In this document: piece after piece, positions 45,363 to 54,504 of the stretch
Layout of the letters: the number at the start of each line of letters is the position of its first letter
How positions within the stretch are numbered: position 1 is the stretch's first letter
Source: Lachnoclostridium phytofermentans
GTDB lineage: Bacteria > Bacillota > Clostridia > Lachnospirales > Lachnospiraceae
Reading direction: 5' to 3'
DNA: 64,000 nt
NCBI RefSeq assembly: GCF_000733755.1
Contig: NZ_JPOF01000008.1
Coordinates: 372,001 to 436,000, forward strand
Program-made: the position numbers and the translations under genes
The notes under the pieces: model-generated
What the model saw: the letters and a program-made list of their open reading frames with translations, nothing else
Told to the model about the DNA's origin: nothing
The model's database searches: none

Positions 45363-46604
45363 ATGATAAAGAATATTGTTTTTGATATTGGCCAGGTGCT
45401 TGCAGAATTTCGCTGGCATGACTATATTGATGAACTTACAATCAAAGAAGAATATAAAGAAAGATTAGCAAAGGCAACTGTGTTATCTCCATACTGGAAT
45501 GAAGTGGATCGTGGTGTTTTAACAAAAGAAGAGATTATGAAGCGTTGTATTTTGCTTGATCCAGAAATAGAAAAGGAAATTAGTTTATTTTTTCAAGATA
45601 CCAGTCAGTTAGTGATTGAATTTGAGTATTCAGAAGCATTGGTTAAAAGTCTTAAGAATCAAGGGTATCAGATTTATATATTATCTAACTATGGTAGAGA
45701 GAATTTCTCCTATGTTAAGGAAAAATTTCGTTTCTTAGAACACGTGGATGGGGCAGTTATTTCCTATGAGGAGCAACATATAAAACCAGAGCCAGAAATC
45801 TATGAAGCTTTACTATCTCGGTATGGGATTGTGCCAGAGGAATCTGTATTTTTAGATGATTTAGCAGCAAACTTAGAAGGGGCAAAAGCATTTCACTTTC
45901 ATACGATTCAATTTCACAACTTGTGGCAGGCAAAACGAGAGCTTAGAAAGTTAGGTGTTATGGTAGAAGAGAGAGAGTTTGACAGTATTATCTTTGATCT
46001 GGATGGTACCATGTGGGATTCTACAGAGAATGCCGCTATCGTGTGGAAGGAAATAGCTCAAAAAGATCACCGTATCACGGACGAGGTTACTGCACCAAAG
46101 CTAAAGGCTCTCTATGGGTTACCTTTGGAAGAAATAGCAACTGGACTCTTTTTAAGCGTTCCAGAGGAAATTGCTATTGAGACGATGGAACAATGTGTCG
46201 TAGCGCAGTGCCCTTATTTAGCAGAGCACGGAGGAATTCTGTTAGGAAATATAGAAGAAACATTAAAAAAGCTTTCAAAAAAATACCGTCTATTTATCGT
46301 AAGTAATTGTAAAAGTGGCTATATTGAAGCTTTTTTAGAAGCGCATAAGTTGGGACAGTATTTTGAAGACTTTGAGTGTCCTGGCGGTACTGGGAAATTA
46401 AAAGCGGATAATATTCGCATTGTGATGAAACGTAACCAATTAAGAAATCCAATCTATGTAGGAGATACGCAAGGAGATGGCGAAGCTGCCCATCAGGCAA
46501 AAATACCTTTTGTGTATGCTCGTTATGGGTTTGGTAAAGCAACTGAGTATGAATATGTAATAGACTCTTTTGAGGAATTAACTTCATTACAGATGGCAGA
46601 ATAG
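45363..46604 (+). CDS. Tandem HAD-superfamily phosphatase (two domains)
   Basis: A 413-residue protein made of two HAD hydrolase domains. The first (1 to about 200) begins IVFDIGQVLAEF with nucleophile Asp8 and resembles the YihX/HAD-IA group. It carries later motifs ILSNYG (Ser), KPEPEIY (Lys) and FLDDLAANLEGA. The second (about 208-413) begins IIFDLDGTMWDS with Asp212 and Asp214, then IVSNCKSG, GKLKADNI and YVGDTQGDGEAA, a phosphoglycolate-phosphatase-like set. Both halves look catalytically complete. Substrates are unknown. GGAG precedes the ATG. The next gene starts 8 bp on, so they form an operon. Confidence 0.88.
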   Translation: MIKNIVFDIGQVLAEFRWHDYIDELTIKEEYKERLAKATVLSPYWNEVDRGVLTKEEIMKRCILLDPEIEKEISLFFQDTSQLVIEFEYSEALVKSLKNQGYQIYILSNYGRENFSYVKEKFRFLEHVDGAVISYEEQHIKPEPEIYEALLSRYGIVPEESVFLDDLAANLEGAKAFHFHTIQFHNLWQAKRELRKLGVMVEEREFDSIIFDLDGTMWDSTENAAIVWKEIAQKDHRITDEVTAPKLKALYGLPLEEIATGLFLSVPEEIAIETMEQCVVAQCPYLAEHGGILLGNIEETLKKLSKKYRLFIVSNCKSGYIEAFLEAHKLGQYFEDFECPGGTGKLKADNIRIVMKRNQLRNPIYVGDTQGDGEAAHQAKIPFVYARYGFGKATEYEYVIDSFEELTSLQMAE

Positions 46605-46612
46605 AGGTTAGT

Positions 46613-47572
46613 ATGAAAATTGTAATCATGGAAGCAAACACGTTGGGAAAGGATGTAGATTTAGGTCTCTTTCAAGAATTTGGAGATGTTGTAATCTATG
46701 GGGAATCCAATCCAATAGAAAATGCGAATAGAATAAAAGATGCAGATATTATCATTGTTAATAAAATTCCAATGAACGAGGAAATCTTAAGAGGTGCAAA
46801 AAAACTAAAATTAATCTGTTTGACTGCAACAGGGACAAATAATATTGATTTTAAGTATACCAAAGAACGTGGAATATCAGTAGCCAATGTAAAGGGCTAT
46901 TCCACCCAGTCAGTGGTACAACATACCTTTGCCCTACTGTTTTATGTCTATGAAAAATTAGCTTATTATGATCACTATGTTAAGTCTGGTGAATATACAA
47001 GAAGTGATATCTTTAGTAATTTCGAAGTAAAATTTCATGAGTTATATGGGAAGACTTTTGGGATAATAGGACTTGGAGAAATTGGACAAGGAGTGGCTAA
47101 AATAGCGGAATTATTTGGTTGTAAGGTAGTCTATTACTCAACTTCTGGTAAAAATAATAATACTGATTATGAAAGGGTTGATTTACCAACTTTGTTAAGA
47201 GAGTCAGATGTAGTATCCATTCATGCACCACTTAATGAAGTCACACAGGATTTGATTGGAGAGGCTGAATTAGCAATGATGAAGTCGGATGCTATCTTAT
47301 TGAATTTAGGTCGTGGACCAATCGTAAATCAAGAAGCATTAGCCGAGGCATTATTAAATAAATCCATCGGTGGAGCGGGATTAGATGTATTAGCTGTAGA
47401 ACCAATGCTTCCTGATAATCCATTGTTAAAAGTTCAAGATAGTACACGATTAATCATAACTCCTCACATAGCTTGGGCAACTGTGGAAGCGAGAAATCGA
47501 TGTGCGAGGGAAGTGTACCTTAATATTAAGGCGTACTTATCAGGTGAGACAAGAAATATTGTCAACTCATAA
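46613..47572 (+). CDS. D-2-hydroxyacid dehydrogenase
   Basis: A 319-residue NAD(P)-dependent oxidoreductase of the D-isomer family. The nucleotide-binding motif is FGIIGLGEIGQGVAKIAELF (about 145-165). Catalytic-region motifs follow: LNLGRGPIVNQEAL with the conserved Arg, a Glu in VEPM, and His in TPHIAWAT. The closest named relatives by look are glycerate/hydroxypyruvate and lactate-type dehydrogenases; the exact substrate cannot be told. It follows the double-HAD gene by 8 bp, so the pair might act on a phosphorylated hydroxyacid and its product, which is inference. It ends before a terminator and palindrome copy E. Confidence 0.9.
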   Translation: MKIVIMEANTLGKDVDLGLFQEFGDVVIYGESNPIENANRIKDADIIIVNKIPMNEEILRGAKKLKLICLTATGTNNIDFKYTKERGISVANVKGYSTQSVVQHTFALLFYVYEKLAYYDHYVKSGEYTRSDIFSNFEVKFHELYGKTFGIIGLGEIGQGVAKIAELFGCKVVYYSTSGKNNNTDYERVDLPTLLRESDVVSIHAPLNEVTQDLIGEAELAMMKSDAILLNLGRGPIVNQEALAEALLNKSIGGAGLDVLAVEPMLPDNPLLKVQDSTRLIITPHIAWATVEARNRCAREVYLNIKAYLSGETRNIVNS

Positions 47573-47678
47573 GGAAGTGAAGTATTATCATAACAAGAGG
47601 CCATCAATAGAGAAGCGAACCAATATTTGAGAATAGTGTATCGTGAATTTCGTTGTATAAATGAGATTATGTGAATCA

Positions 47679-47745
47679 AGTGAGGAAACATGATACTTAA
47701 GAGAAGGTCATAACCAACTCTTAGAATATCTAGTTTCCTCACTTT
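47679..47745 (+). terminator. Intrinsic terminator after the dehydrogenase gene
   Basis: AGTGAGGAAAC pairs with GTTTCCTCACT, with a second inner stem TTAAGAG / CTCTTA, and a short TTT tail. Confidence 0.8.
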
Positions 47746-47790
47746 AATTCATGATAAAGAAAAGTCGCGAAGTATACTTCTTCTTATTTG
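47746..47790 (+). repeat. Intergenic palindrome, copy E (diverged)
   Basis: AATTCATGATAAAG leader, then AAAAGTCGCG and a GTATACTTCTTCTTA arm. It is the most diverged full-length copy, and begins immediately after the preceding terminator. Confidence 0.75.
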
Positions 47791-47837
47791 AAAGATAATA
47801 TCATTAAACCACACGAGGAGAAAAAAAGAGTCCTTTT

Positions 47838-49307
47838 TTAGCACATTTGGCGGTAATAGCTGATAGCACATTCTACTTGCTCTGCAAATTCTTCGTTGGC
47901 TTTATGGAAGTAACAAAGAACACGGTCTACGATATCTTGGTTGCATTTATAAAGCTCAACAGCGATATTATCGATTAAATGGCATCTCTCCTCACAGGTT
48001 AATGATTCATAGCGTTCACCCGCTTGTTTAAAGTCACATGGATTCTTGATAGGTATACGAGCAATATATCCACTAACACATTCAGGTTCTGACTGACACA
48101 CTTCGGCTACTTTTGGAAAACCGCAATTTAAGCTGTTTGGTGAATAGTTGATAGGGTTTGGATTAAATATAAAAGTGGAAGCACCATCTCTTTGGTTATT
48201 ATTGATACAGGAAATAGGACTATTGATAGGAAGCTGTGTAAAATTAGGTCCCAAACGATGACGCTGCGTATCGAAATAGGAAAAAGATCTTCCTTGAAGC
48301 ATTTTATCTGCAGAGAGTTCTATACCTGGAACAATATTACCTGGACAGAAGGCAGCTTGCTCTACTTCTGCAAAGAAATTTTCTGGATTACAATTTAAGG
48401 TCATTAAACCTACTGGCATTAATGGGAAGCAATCTTCTGGCCATATCTTTGTATCATCTAGAGGATCAAAATCAAGACATTCCACCACCTCTGGATCCAT
48501 AATCTGAACACATAATTCCCAGCTAGGATAACATCCATTTGCAATTGATTCGTGAAGGGTTCTTACTGCAATATCTGGATCAGTTCCTGATAATTGCTCT
48601 GCTTCAAAACGGTCAATGGTTTGTAATCCTTGTTGAGTCTTCCAGTGATATTTGATGTAGACACGTTTTCCGCAAGCATTTACCCAGATAAAGGTATTAA
48701 CGCCAAAGCCATCAACATGACGGTAATCTTTAATAGTACCGCGGTCAGAATAAAGCCAAGTAATCATGTGGGTTGCTTCTGGAGAGAGAGAGACAAAATC
48801 CCAAAATCTTTGAGGATCACGTAAATTGGAATCTGGTGATGGTTTTAAAGAATGGATAACATCCGGAAATTTGATACCATCTCGGATGAAAAAGATTGGT
48901 AGGTCATTCCCCACAATATCTAAGATTCCTTGAGTGGTATAAAATTTTACTGCAAAACCACGAGGGTCACGTACTGTATCGGCGGAACCTTTAGAGCCAA
49001 TTACTGTAGAGAAACGTACGAAGACTTTAGTTTTACAATTTGGATTTTGTAAAAATTCTGCGCAGGTATAATCAGCCATACATTGATAAGGTTGGAAATA
49101 ACCAAAAGCACCAACACCCTTTGCATGTACGACTCTTTCTGGGATTCGTTCACGATCAAAGTGCGAAATCTTATCTATAAAGTGTAAATCTTCTAGAAGA
49201 ACCGGACCATCCGGTCCAATAGTTAAAGAATTCGTATCATTTGGAATTGGTCTTCCAAGGCTATCGGTTAAGTAATTACAACATTTCTTATCATTTCGTC
49301 TATCCAT
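47838..49307 (-). CDS. Haem catalase (monofunctional, small subunit)
   Basis: A 489-residue catalase, a typical length for the small-subunit clades. Active-site residues are His61 (RVVHAKGVGAFG) and Asn134 (DIVGNDLPIFFIRD), and the proximal haem ligand Tyr lies in RSFSYFDTQRHRLGPN. The common second Asn after Asn134 is Asp here. It splits hydrogen peroxide into water and oxygen. A haem catalase in a strict anaerobe is notable and would help survive brief air exposure, provided haem is available. The start at 49307 follows AAGGGGA; an upstream frame start at 49406 lacks support. Divergence from neighbours suggests its own promoter. Confidence 0.95.
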   Translation of the reverse strand: MDRRNDKKCCNYLTDSLGRPIPNDTNSLTIGPDGPVLLEDLHFIDKISHFDRERIPERVVHAKGVGAFGYFQPYQCMADYTCAEFLQNPNCKTKVFVRFSTVIGSKGSADTVRDPRGFAVKFYTTQGILDIVGNDLPIFFIRDGIKFPDVIHSLKPSPDSNLRDPQRFWDFVSLSPEATHMITWLYSDRGTIKDYRHVDGFGVNTFIWVNACGKRVYIKYHWKTQQGLQTIDRFEAEQLSGTDPDIAVRTLHESIANGCYPSWELCVQIMDPEVVECLDFDPLDDTKIWPEDCFPLMPVGLMTLNCNPENFFAEVEQAAFCPGNIVPGIELSADKMLQGRSFSYFDTQRHRLGPNFTQLPINSPISCINNNQRDGASTFIFNPNPINYSPNSLNCGFPKVAEVCQSEPECVSGYIARIPIKNPCDFKQAGERYESLTCEERCHLIDNIAVELYKCNQDIVDRVLCYFHKANEEFAEQVECAISYYRQMC

Positions 49308-49440
49308 TGGTATCCCCTTAAAAAACATGGCTATGGAAAGCCTTTTTACTATTTTATTCAAAGAGTAGTGTTCTGTACACATTACACCAAATAATTCATC
49401 ATTCAAAATAAGAGGATTTTTGACATACGATTAAACAAAC

Positions 49441-49477
49441 AAACAAGGGAAAGCACGCTTGGCGTACTTTCCCTTGT
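49441..49477 (-). repeat. Intergenic palindrome, copy F
   Basis: Read on the minus strand it is AACAAGGGAAAGTACGC, CAA loop, GCGTGCTTTCCCTTGTT: 17 pairs with a single T-G wobble. It follows potD in the sense direction. Confidence 0.9.
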
Positions 49478-49494
49478 TATATAATCTTCGGACT

Positions 49495-50628
49495 TTAATA
49501 CTTAACTTCATTCCACTTGTTTACATATAGATTTTCCATCTCTTCACCTAGATATTTAAAGGATTTGCAACGTTCTAGCACAGAAGGTTCTGGGAATGCA
49601 ACTTGGCTGTTCTTGATATCTTCATCTTCAATTAAGTCTCTCGCTGCTTTGTTAGGTGTGGAATAGGTAATATACTCAAAGTTCTTTAATGCGATGTCAG
49701 GACGGCACATAAAATTAATCCATGCTTCCGCATTCTCTTTGTTCTGGCTATTCTTAGGAATTACCCAACCATCAATCCATACATTAGAGCCTTCCTTTGG
49801 AACAACATATTCAAGGTTTTCGTTTTCACGTTGAGTATAGATTGCTTCTCCAGAGTATATAACACCAAGAGCTGCCTCTTCACCAATCATCTTATCTCGA
49901 ACCTGGTCAACAACGTATGCTTGAACTAATGGATATTGCTCCTTTAATAAGTCTCTGGCTGCATTTAATTCTTCCTCGTTTGTTGTATTTTGGTCGTATC
50001 CAAGATAAGTTAAAGCTACCATGAAGGCGTCACGTACGCTGTCAATCATAAGGATTTCATTCTTATATTTTTCATCAAATAAAGCGCTCCAGCTATCGAT
50101 AGGACCGTCTACCATTGTTTTGTTATAAAGAATACCAACAGTACCCCAGCAATAAGGAACGCTGAACTTATTTCCTGGATCAAAGTTCTCTGCTGTTTTT
50201 AAATAGGTCTCATCGATATTTGCAATGTTTGGAATGTTATCATAATTAATCTCTGCAAGTAAGTCTTCCTGAATCATTTTCTCAATCATATAATCTGAAG
50301 GACAAACAACGTCATAATTTACTGCACCAGTTTTAATAATAGGGTACATGTCTTCATTTAATTCGAATTCGTTATAGATAACCTTAATACCGGTTTCTTC
50401 TTCGAACATGTCAATAACTTCACGGTCAATATATTCGCCCCAGTTATAAACATAAACTTCACCGGAACCTTTGTTAGAGGAACCATTGCCTGAAGAGCCG
50501 TTGTTACCCGTGTTTTCTTGACCATTTCCCTGATTTGAATTATTTCCTTTATCTTCCTTGGAGCCACATGCGGAGAATACCAGTGTGCAAACAAGAAGGA
50601 GGGCTACAAAAAGTTTAGATTTTTTCAT
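49495..50628 (-). CDS. potD: Spermidine/putrescine-binding lipoprotein
   Basis: A 377-residue periplasmic-type binding protein anchored as a lipoprotein: signal peptide with lipobox VFSAC and Cys21, then an Asn/Gly/Ser linker (about 25-55). The mature domain begins VYVYNWGEYIDREVIDMFEE, the typical PotD/PotF opening that includes the conserved Trp. It also has KFSVPYCWGTVGILYNK. It captures polyamines outside the cell for the PotABC importer encoded just upstream on the same strand. It is the last gene of the operon; palindrome copy F follows its stop codon. Confidence 0.95.
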   Translation of the reverse strand: MKKSKLFVALLLVCTLVFSACGSKEDKGNNSNQGNGQENTGNNGSSGNGSSNKGSGEVYVYNWGEYIDREVIDMFEEETGIKVIYNEFELNEDMYPIIKTGAVNYDVVCPSDYMIEKMIQEDLLAEINYDNIPNIANIDETYLKTAENFDPGNKFSVPYCWGTVGILYNKTMVDGPIDSWSALFDEKYKNEILMIDSVRDAFMVALTYLGYDQNTTNEEELNAARDLLKEQYPLVQAYVVDQVRDKMIGEEAALGVIYSGEAIYTQRENENLEYVVPKEGSNVWIDGWVIPKNSQNKENAEAWINFMCRPDIALKNFEYITYSTPNKAARDLIEDEDIKNSQVAFPEPSVLERCKSFKYLGEEMENLYVNKWNEVKY

Positions 50629-50657
50629 GTAAATTACCTCGTTCTTTCCGTTTTTAA

Positions 50658-51464
50658 TTATTTTGAAGGTGCAAGTGCTACAGAATTTCGCTTCTTTTCA
50701 ATACTGTCGTTTCTACGATTGATTAAGATTAGTAGAATTAGGACAGAGAGAAAGAGTAGAGTAGAGAGAGCATACATCTCAGGCTTAATACCCTTTCTGG
50801 TTTCAGCATAGATTTTAGTGGAAAGAGTATTAACAGCTGCACCTCTTGTAAAGTGTGTAATAATAAAGTCATCCAATGACATAGTAAAAGCTAATAGGAA
50901 TCCGGAAAAGACACCTGGAAGAATATCCGGTAATACAACCTTAAAAAAGGCGGAGATAGGAGAAGCTCCAAGGTCTAGTGCGGCTTCATACGTATTTTTA
51001 TTGGTTTGTTTTAGTTTTGGCATTACACTTAATATAACATAGGGAATATTAAAAGTAATATGCGCAATTAAAACGCTTTTAAACCCAAGTGTAAAATTAA
51101 CAGCTACGAATAAAAGCATTAAAGAGATACCGGTTACAATATCAGCATTAAGCATTGGTATATTTGTGATACCCATCAATATTGTTTTTGGTACTTTACG
51201 CATGTGGTTAATGCCAATAGAAGCTGCTGTTCCGATTACAGTAGCAATCAAAGCAGATAAGAATGCAATGATTAAAGTGGTATAAAGTGCACTCATGATC
51301 TCCTCATTTTGAAATAAGGATTTGTACCAATCCAAGGTAAATCCACCCCATTTACTACGGGATTTGGATTTATTAAAAGAGAGGACAATGAGGACCAAGA
51401 TTGGTGCATAGAGGAAGATCATAACGAGGCCAACATAAACTTTTTGGCTTATTTTCTTTACCAT
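50658..51464 (-). CDS. potC: Polyamine ABC transporter permease PotC
   Basis: A 268-residue permease with six predicted membrane helices. The conserved cytoplasmic loop that contacts the ATPase is EAALDLGASPISAFFKVVLP. It forms the membrane channel together with PotB. Its start overlaps the end of potB by 7 bp, which is a sign of translational coupling. A charged tail (NRRNDSIEKKRNSVA) ends the protein. Confidence 0.95.
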   Translation of the reverse strand: MVKKISQKVYVGLVMIFLYAPILVLIVLSFNKSKSRSKWGGFTLDWYKSLFQNEEIMSALYTTLIIAFLSALIATVIGTAASIGINHMRKVPKTILMGITNIPMLNADIVTGISLMLLFVAVNFTLGFKSVLIAHITFNIPYVILSVMPKLKQTNKNTYEAALDLGASPISAFFKVVLPDILPGVFSGFLLAFTMSLDDFIITHFTRGAAVNTLSTKIYAETRKGIKPEMYALSTLLFLSVLILLILINRRNDSIEKKRNSVALAPSK

Positions 51465-52357
51465 ACGTTAGTACCCTCCGTTTCTTTGTCATATTTCGCA
51501 AGGATTGCCATGCTGATAAGGATAAATACCATCAAAACTAAGGATAGACCAGAACCTGCATGCCAGTTTCCAACTTTCTGAAACTGTTGTTCAATGACAT
51601 TACCAATTAAAACGATCTTACTACCACCTAGAATATTCGAGATAACAAAAGTGGTAAGAGAAGGTACAAATACCATCGTTATACCACTGATAACACCAGG
51701 AATACTTAATGGGAAGATAATCTTTCGAAAGGTTGTGAAGCTATTTGCTCCAAGGTCACGAGCTGCATTGATTACATTGTCATCCACTTTTGCAAGGGTA
51801 TTATAAATCGGCAATATCATAAATGGCAGGAAGTTATATACCATACCAAGCACAATTGCGGTTGGCGTATTAATAATATTAATCGTTGGCAGATTTAACG
51901 CTTTTAGTACGGTATTGATAATTCCGTTATTTTCTAAGATGTTCTGCCATGCAATGGTACGAAGTAAAAAGTTCATCCACATTGGAAGAATCATAACCAA
52001 TACGACAAAGCTGTTACTTTTTAACTTCATACTTTTTAAGATTAAGGCAAGCGGATATGCTAGTAATAAACATACTAAAGTACTTATCAGGGATAGCTTT
52101 AAACTTAAGAATAGAGCTCTTTGATTAATTGGATCTGCAATTAATTTCAAATTCTCTAAGGTAAAGCCGTTGCTTGTCTTTGAAGTTAAGCCGTAGTAAA
52201 CGACCATAATCAGTGGAATGATGATAAAGGCACCCATCCATAGAATATATGGAAAGGACAGGAGCGACTTCCCACTGAAGCGATGAGACTTTTTCACCAG
52301 TGTGACAGTAGCCTCAGCTGTGGTTACTTTGCTTTCCTCTTGATTACTCATTGACAC
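51458..52357 (-). CDS. potB: Polyamine ABC transporter permease PotB
   Basis: A 299-residue permease with six membrane helices and the coupling loop [20 protein letters not shown]. It pairs with PotC in the polyamine importer. The start overlaps potA by 14 bp: a GTG at 52357 has GGAGG six bases upstream, while an ATG two codons later (52351) is a less well-spaced alternative. A longer than usual N-terminal cytosolic leader (about 30 residues) precedes the first helix. Confidence 0.95.
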   Translation of the reverse strand: MSMSNQEESKVTTAEATVTLVKKSHRFSGKSLLSFPYILWMGAFIIIPLIMVVYYGLTSKTSNGFTLENLKLIADPINQRALFLSLKLSLISTLVCLLLAYPLALILKSMKLKSNSFVVLVMILPMWMNFLLRTIAWQNILENNGIINTVLKALNLPTINIINTPTAIVLGMVYNFLPFMILPIYNTLAKVDDNVINAARDLGANSFTTFRKIIFPLSIPGVISGITMVFVPSLTTFVISNILGGSKIVLIGNVIEQQFQKVGNWHAGSGLSLVLMVFILISMAILAKYDKETEGTNVW

Positions 52358-53420
52358 CTACCGCCTCCTCATCTTCGGATTCTGGCTTGTTCATAATCTG
52401 AATGTCATATGGATCTACTTTAATACCTACCTCAGCACCAACTGGTGAAAGGTCAGTAGAATGTACCAGCCATTCAAATCCATTTGCCATAACTGTCATC
52501 TCATAATGAACACCTTTAAAGATTAAGGAAGTGACACGTCCTGTGATAATACCATCCTCTGGATCTACTAAATCGATGTCCTCTGGGCGGATTACCACAT
52601 CGACTGGCTGAATCTTACCAAAGCCTTCATCCACACATGGGAAATTAGTTCCGAGAATATTAACTAAACGATCTTGTACCATCGTTGCGTTTATAATATT
52701 ACTTTCCCCAATAAAGTCTGCAACAAAGGCATTCTTTGGTTCATTATAAATCTTCTCAGGAGAACCAATCTGTTGAATATAACCCTGATTCATAACCATA
52801 ATGGTATCGGACATGGTTAAAGCTTCTTCCTGATCGTGAGTAACATATACGAAAGTGATACCAAGTTCATTTTTTAAACGAATTAATTCATACTGCATGT
52901 CTTGACGAAGCTTTAAATCGAGTGCACCAAGAGGCTCATCTAACAATAGAACCTTAGGCTCATTTACGATAGCACGGGCAATTGCAATACGTTGTTGTTG
53001 ACCACCGCTTAAGGAATCCGGCATACGATTTTCAAAACCGTCTAAGTTTACTAATTTTAAGGCATAAGAAATCTTATCTTTAATATACTGCTTACTCTTT
53101 TTCTTTATTTTAAGACCAAATGCGATGTTTTCTGCAATCGTCATATGAGTAAACAATGCATACTTTTGAAATACAGTATTTAATTGACGTTCATTTGGTG
53201 GAAGTTTCGTAATATCTTTGCCATCAAAGATTACACGACCTTGATCAGGCTGTTCAAAACCACCGATAATTCGGAGAGTAGTAGTTTTACCACATCCGGA
53301 GGGACCTAGTAGTGTTAGAAACTCATTCTCGCGGATATAAAGATTTAAATCATCGATTACGACATTATTACCATAGCTTTTTGTAAGATTTATAAGGTCG
53401 ATTAATTTATTATCTATCAT
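52344..53420 (-). CDS. potA: Polyamine ABC transporter ATP-binding protein PotA
   Basis: A 358-residue ATPase. Walker A is GPSGCGKTT, the signature is LSGGQQQR, Walker B is [12 protein letters not shown] and the switch His lies in [10 protein letters not shown]. The C-terminal TOBE-like domain (about 235-350) usually senses substrate or regulates activity. It powers polyamine import through PotBC. The start at 53420 has AGGAGG seven bases upstream; an ATG two codons earlier is too close to that site. It is 11 bp downstream of the regulator gene. Confidence 0.96.
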   Translation of the reverse strand: MIDNKLIDLINLTKSYGNNVVIDDLNLYIRENEFLTLLGPSGCGKTTTLRIIGGFEQPDQGRVIFDGKDITKLPPNERQLNTVFQKYALFTHMTIAENIAFGLKIKKKSKQYIKDKISYALKLVNLDGFENRMPDSLSGGQQQRIAIARAIVNEPKVLLLDEPLGALDLKLRQDMQYELIRLKNELGITFVYVTHDQEEALTMSDTIMVMNQGYIQQIGSPEKIYNEPKNAFVADFIGESNIINATMVQDRLVNILGTNFPCVDEGFGKIQPVDVVIRPEDIDLVDPEDGIITGRVTSLIFKGVHYEMTVMANGFEWLVHSTDLSPVGAEVGIKVDPYDIQIMNKPESEDEEAVGVNE

Positions 53421-53431
53421 GTTCATTCCTC

Positions 53432-53971
53432 CTAGAAGCTCGGCGGGGTGGATACCCAAAGGAGCGTAGCGCCGGTCTTACCGGTAGCTGCTATATAGTG
53501 ATTTTTATTCGGTGTAAAGTAAAAGGATTCCCCTTTCTTTGCCCGATGTGTTTTATTGCCGATATGAATTGTGATCGAACCGCTAAGTACATATCCAAAT
53601 TCTTCCCCTTCATGTGGGTTATCTGGATAGGTGGATCCACCTGGTTCTAAAGTTAATAAAATTGGTTCCATCATATTTTTCTGAGCATTCGGAATAATCC
53701 ATTCGATTTTATTATTCAGCTCATTATCTACTTTTTCAAAATAATCCCCACGTTTAAATACCACCTGCTCTGATGTTGTATCCGTAAAGAATGCCTCAAG
53801 GTTCGTACCTAAACATTGCAAAATATCGACTAAGGTGGCGATAGAAGGCGAAGTGATATCACGTTCCAATTGAGAAATAAATCCTTTTGAGAGCTCCGCT
53901 CGATCTGCAAGCTCTTCTTGGGTTAAGCTTTTTTGAACTCGTAATTCTTTTATTTTAGCACCTATCTTCAT
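53432..53971 (-). CDS. XRE-cupin transcriptional regulator of the polyamine operon
   Basis: A 179-residue regulator. An N-terminal helix-turn-helix ([20 protein letters not shown] then [12 protein letters not shown], about 6-40) binds DNA. A C-terminal cupin (about 105-178; [20 protein letters not shown]) probably binds a small ligand. PuuR and similar proteins with this layout respond to polyamines. As first gene of the operon it is probably autoregulated through the CTAAACT boxes around its promoter. The start is uncertain: ATG 53971 is used; GTG 53980 and TTG 53983 are closer to an AAAGG site. Confidence 0.9.
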   Translation of the reverse strand: MKIGAKIKELRVQKSLTQEELADRAELSKGFISQLERDITSPSIATLVDILQCLGTNLEAFFTDTTSEQVVFKRGDYFEKVDNELNNKIEWIIPNAQKNMMEPILLTLEPGGSTYPDNPHEGEEFGYVLSGSITIHIGNKTHRAKKGESFYFTPNKNHYIAATGKTGATLLWVSTPPSF

Positions 53972-54150
53972 GCTGTTCACCAAACCTTTCTTTGTGGTTC
54001 ATGTTTACATGTATCATCATTTGTTATGAAAGGATAAGTTGGTAATGTGACTTATCAGAAGTTTGTTTTATAACCTCCAATAGTAACAACTTATCCAATT
54101 ATGTTCTTTAGAATTCCAGTAATAGGAAGTTGAGATTTTATTAAACCATA

Positions 54151-54169
54151 AGTTTAGCATTTCTAAACT
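54151..54169. promoter_or_regulatory. Operator-like palindrome in the pot leader
   Basis: Perfect inverted repeat AGTTTAG-N5-CTAAACT, lying just downstream of the predicted transcript start of the pot operon. Candidate binding site of the XRE-cupin regulator. Confidence 0.65.
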
Positions 54170-54180
54170 CGACTTCTATT

Positions 54181-54208
54181 ATTATACACAGATAAACTCG
54201 TATGTCAA
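54181..54208 (-). promoter_or_regulatory. Sigma-A promoter of the polyamine operon
   Basis: On the minus strand TTGACA (54203-54208) and TATAAT (54181-54186) are both perfect, with a 16-bp spacer. It would start the regulator-potABCD transcript near 54173. Confidence 0.85.
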
Positions 54209-54223
54209 TATAAAATCTTTCTA

Positions 54224-54256
54224 TTACTAAACTTTTTATGTCACTTTACTAAACTT
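54224..54256. promoter_or_regulatory. Pair of CTAAACT boxes upstream of the pot promoter
   Basis: TTACTAAACTT occurs at 54224-54234 and 54246-54256, 22 bp apart (about two helical turns). Each matches one half of the palindrome at 54151. They lie just upstream of the -35 region. Confidence 0.6.
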
Positions 54257-54306
54257 ATAAAAAGATGGAATTGCGTGAGAAAGACAGTTGCTGAATAAGG
54301 ACATGG

Positions 54307-54353
54307 GGCTGTCGCACTAAGTTATTAGTGAGCAGCTCCTTTAAGCGACAGCC
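54307..54353. repeat. Nested palindromic element
   Basis: Perfect 9-bp arms GGCTGTCGC / GCGACAGCC enclose a second hairpin CACTAA / TTAGTG. It lies between the pot promoter and the ABC-F terminator and has no T-run. Purpose unknown; it may be a dispersed repeat. Confidence 0.6.
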
Positions 54354-54383
54354 TTATTAAAAACACTAGAAGGATAGAGAGTA

Positions 54384-54445
54384 AAAAAATAGATCAGCAA
54401 AAGTCTATAAAAGGCCATAGATTAACCTTTTGACTTTGCTGATCG
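54384..54445 (-). terminator. Intrinsic terminator after the ABC-F gene
   Basis: On the minus strand GATCAGCAAAGTC pairs with GACTTTTGCTGATC around a partly paired loop, followed by TATTTTTTT. Confidence 0.85.
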
Positions 54446-54504
54446 TTAGATTTTAATATTGATTTTTCAAGATGTTCATGAATATTTTTGAACTTGATTT
54501 TATT

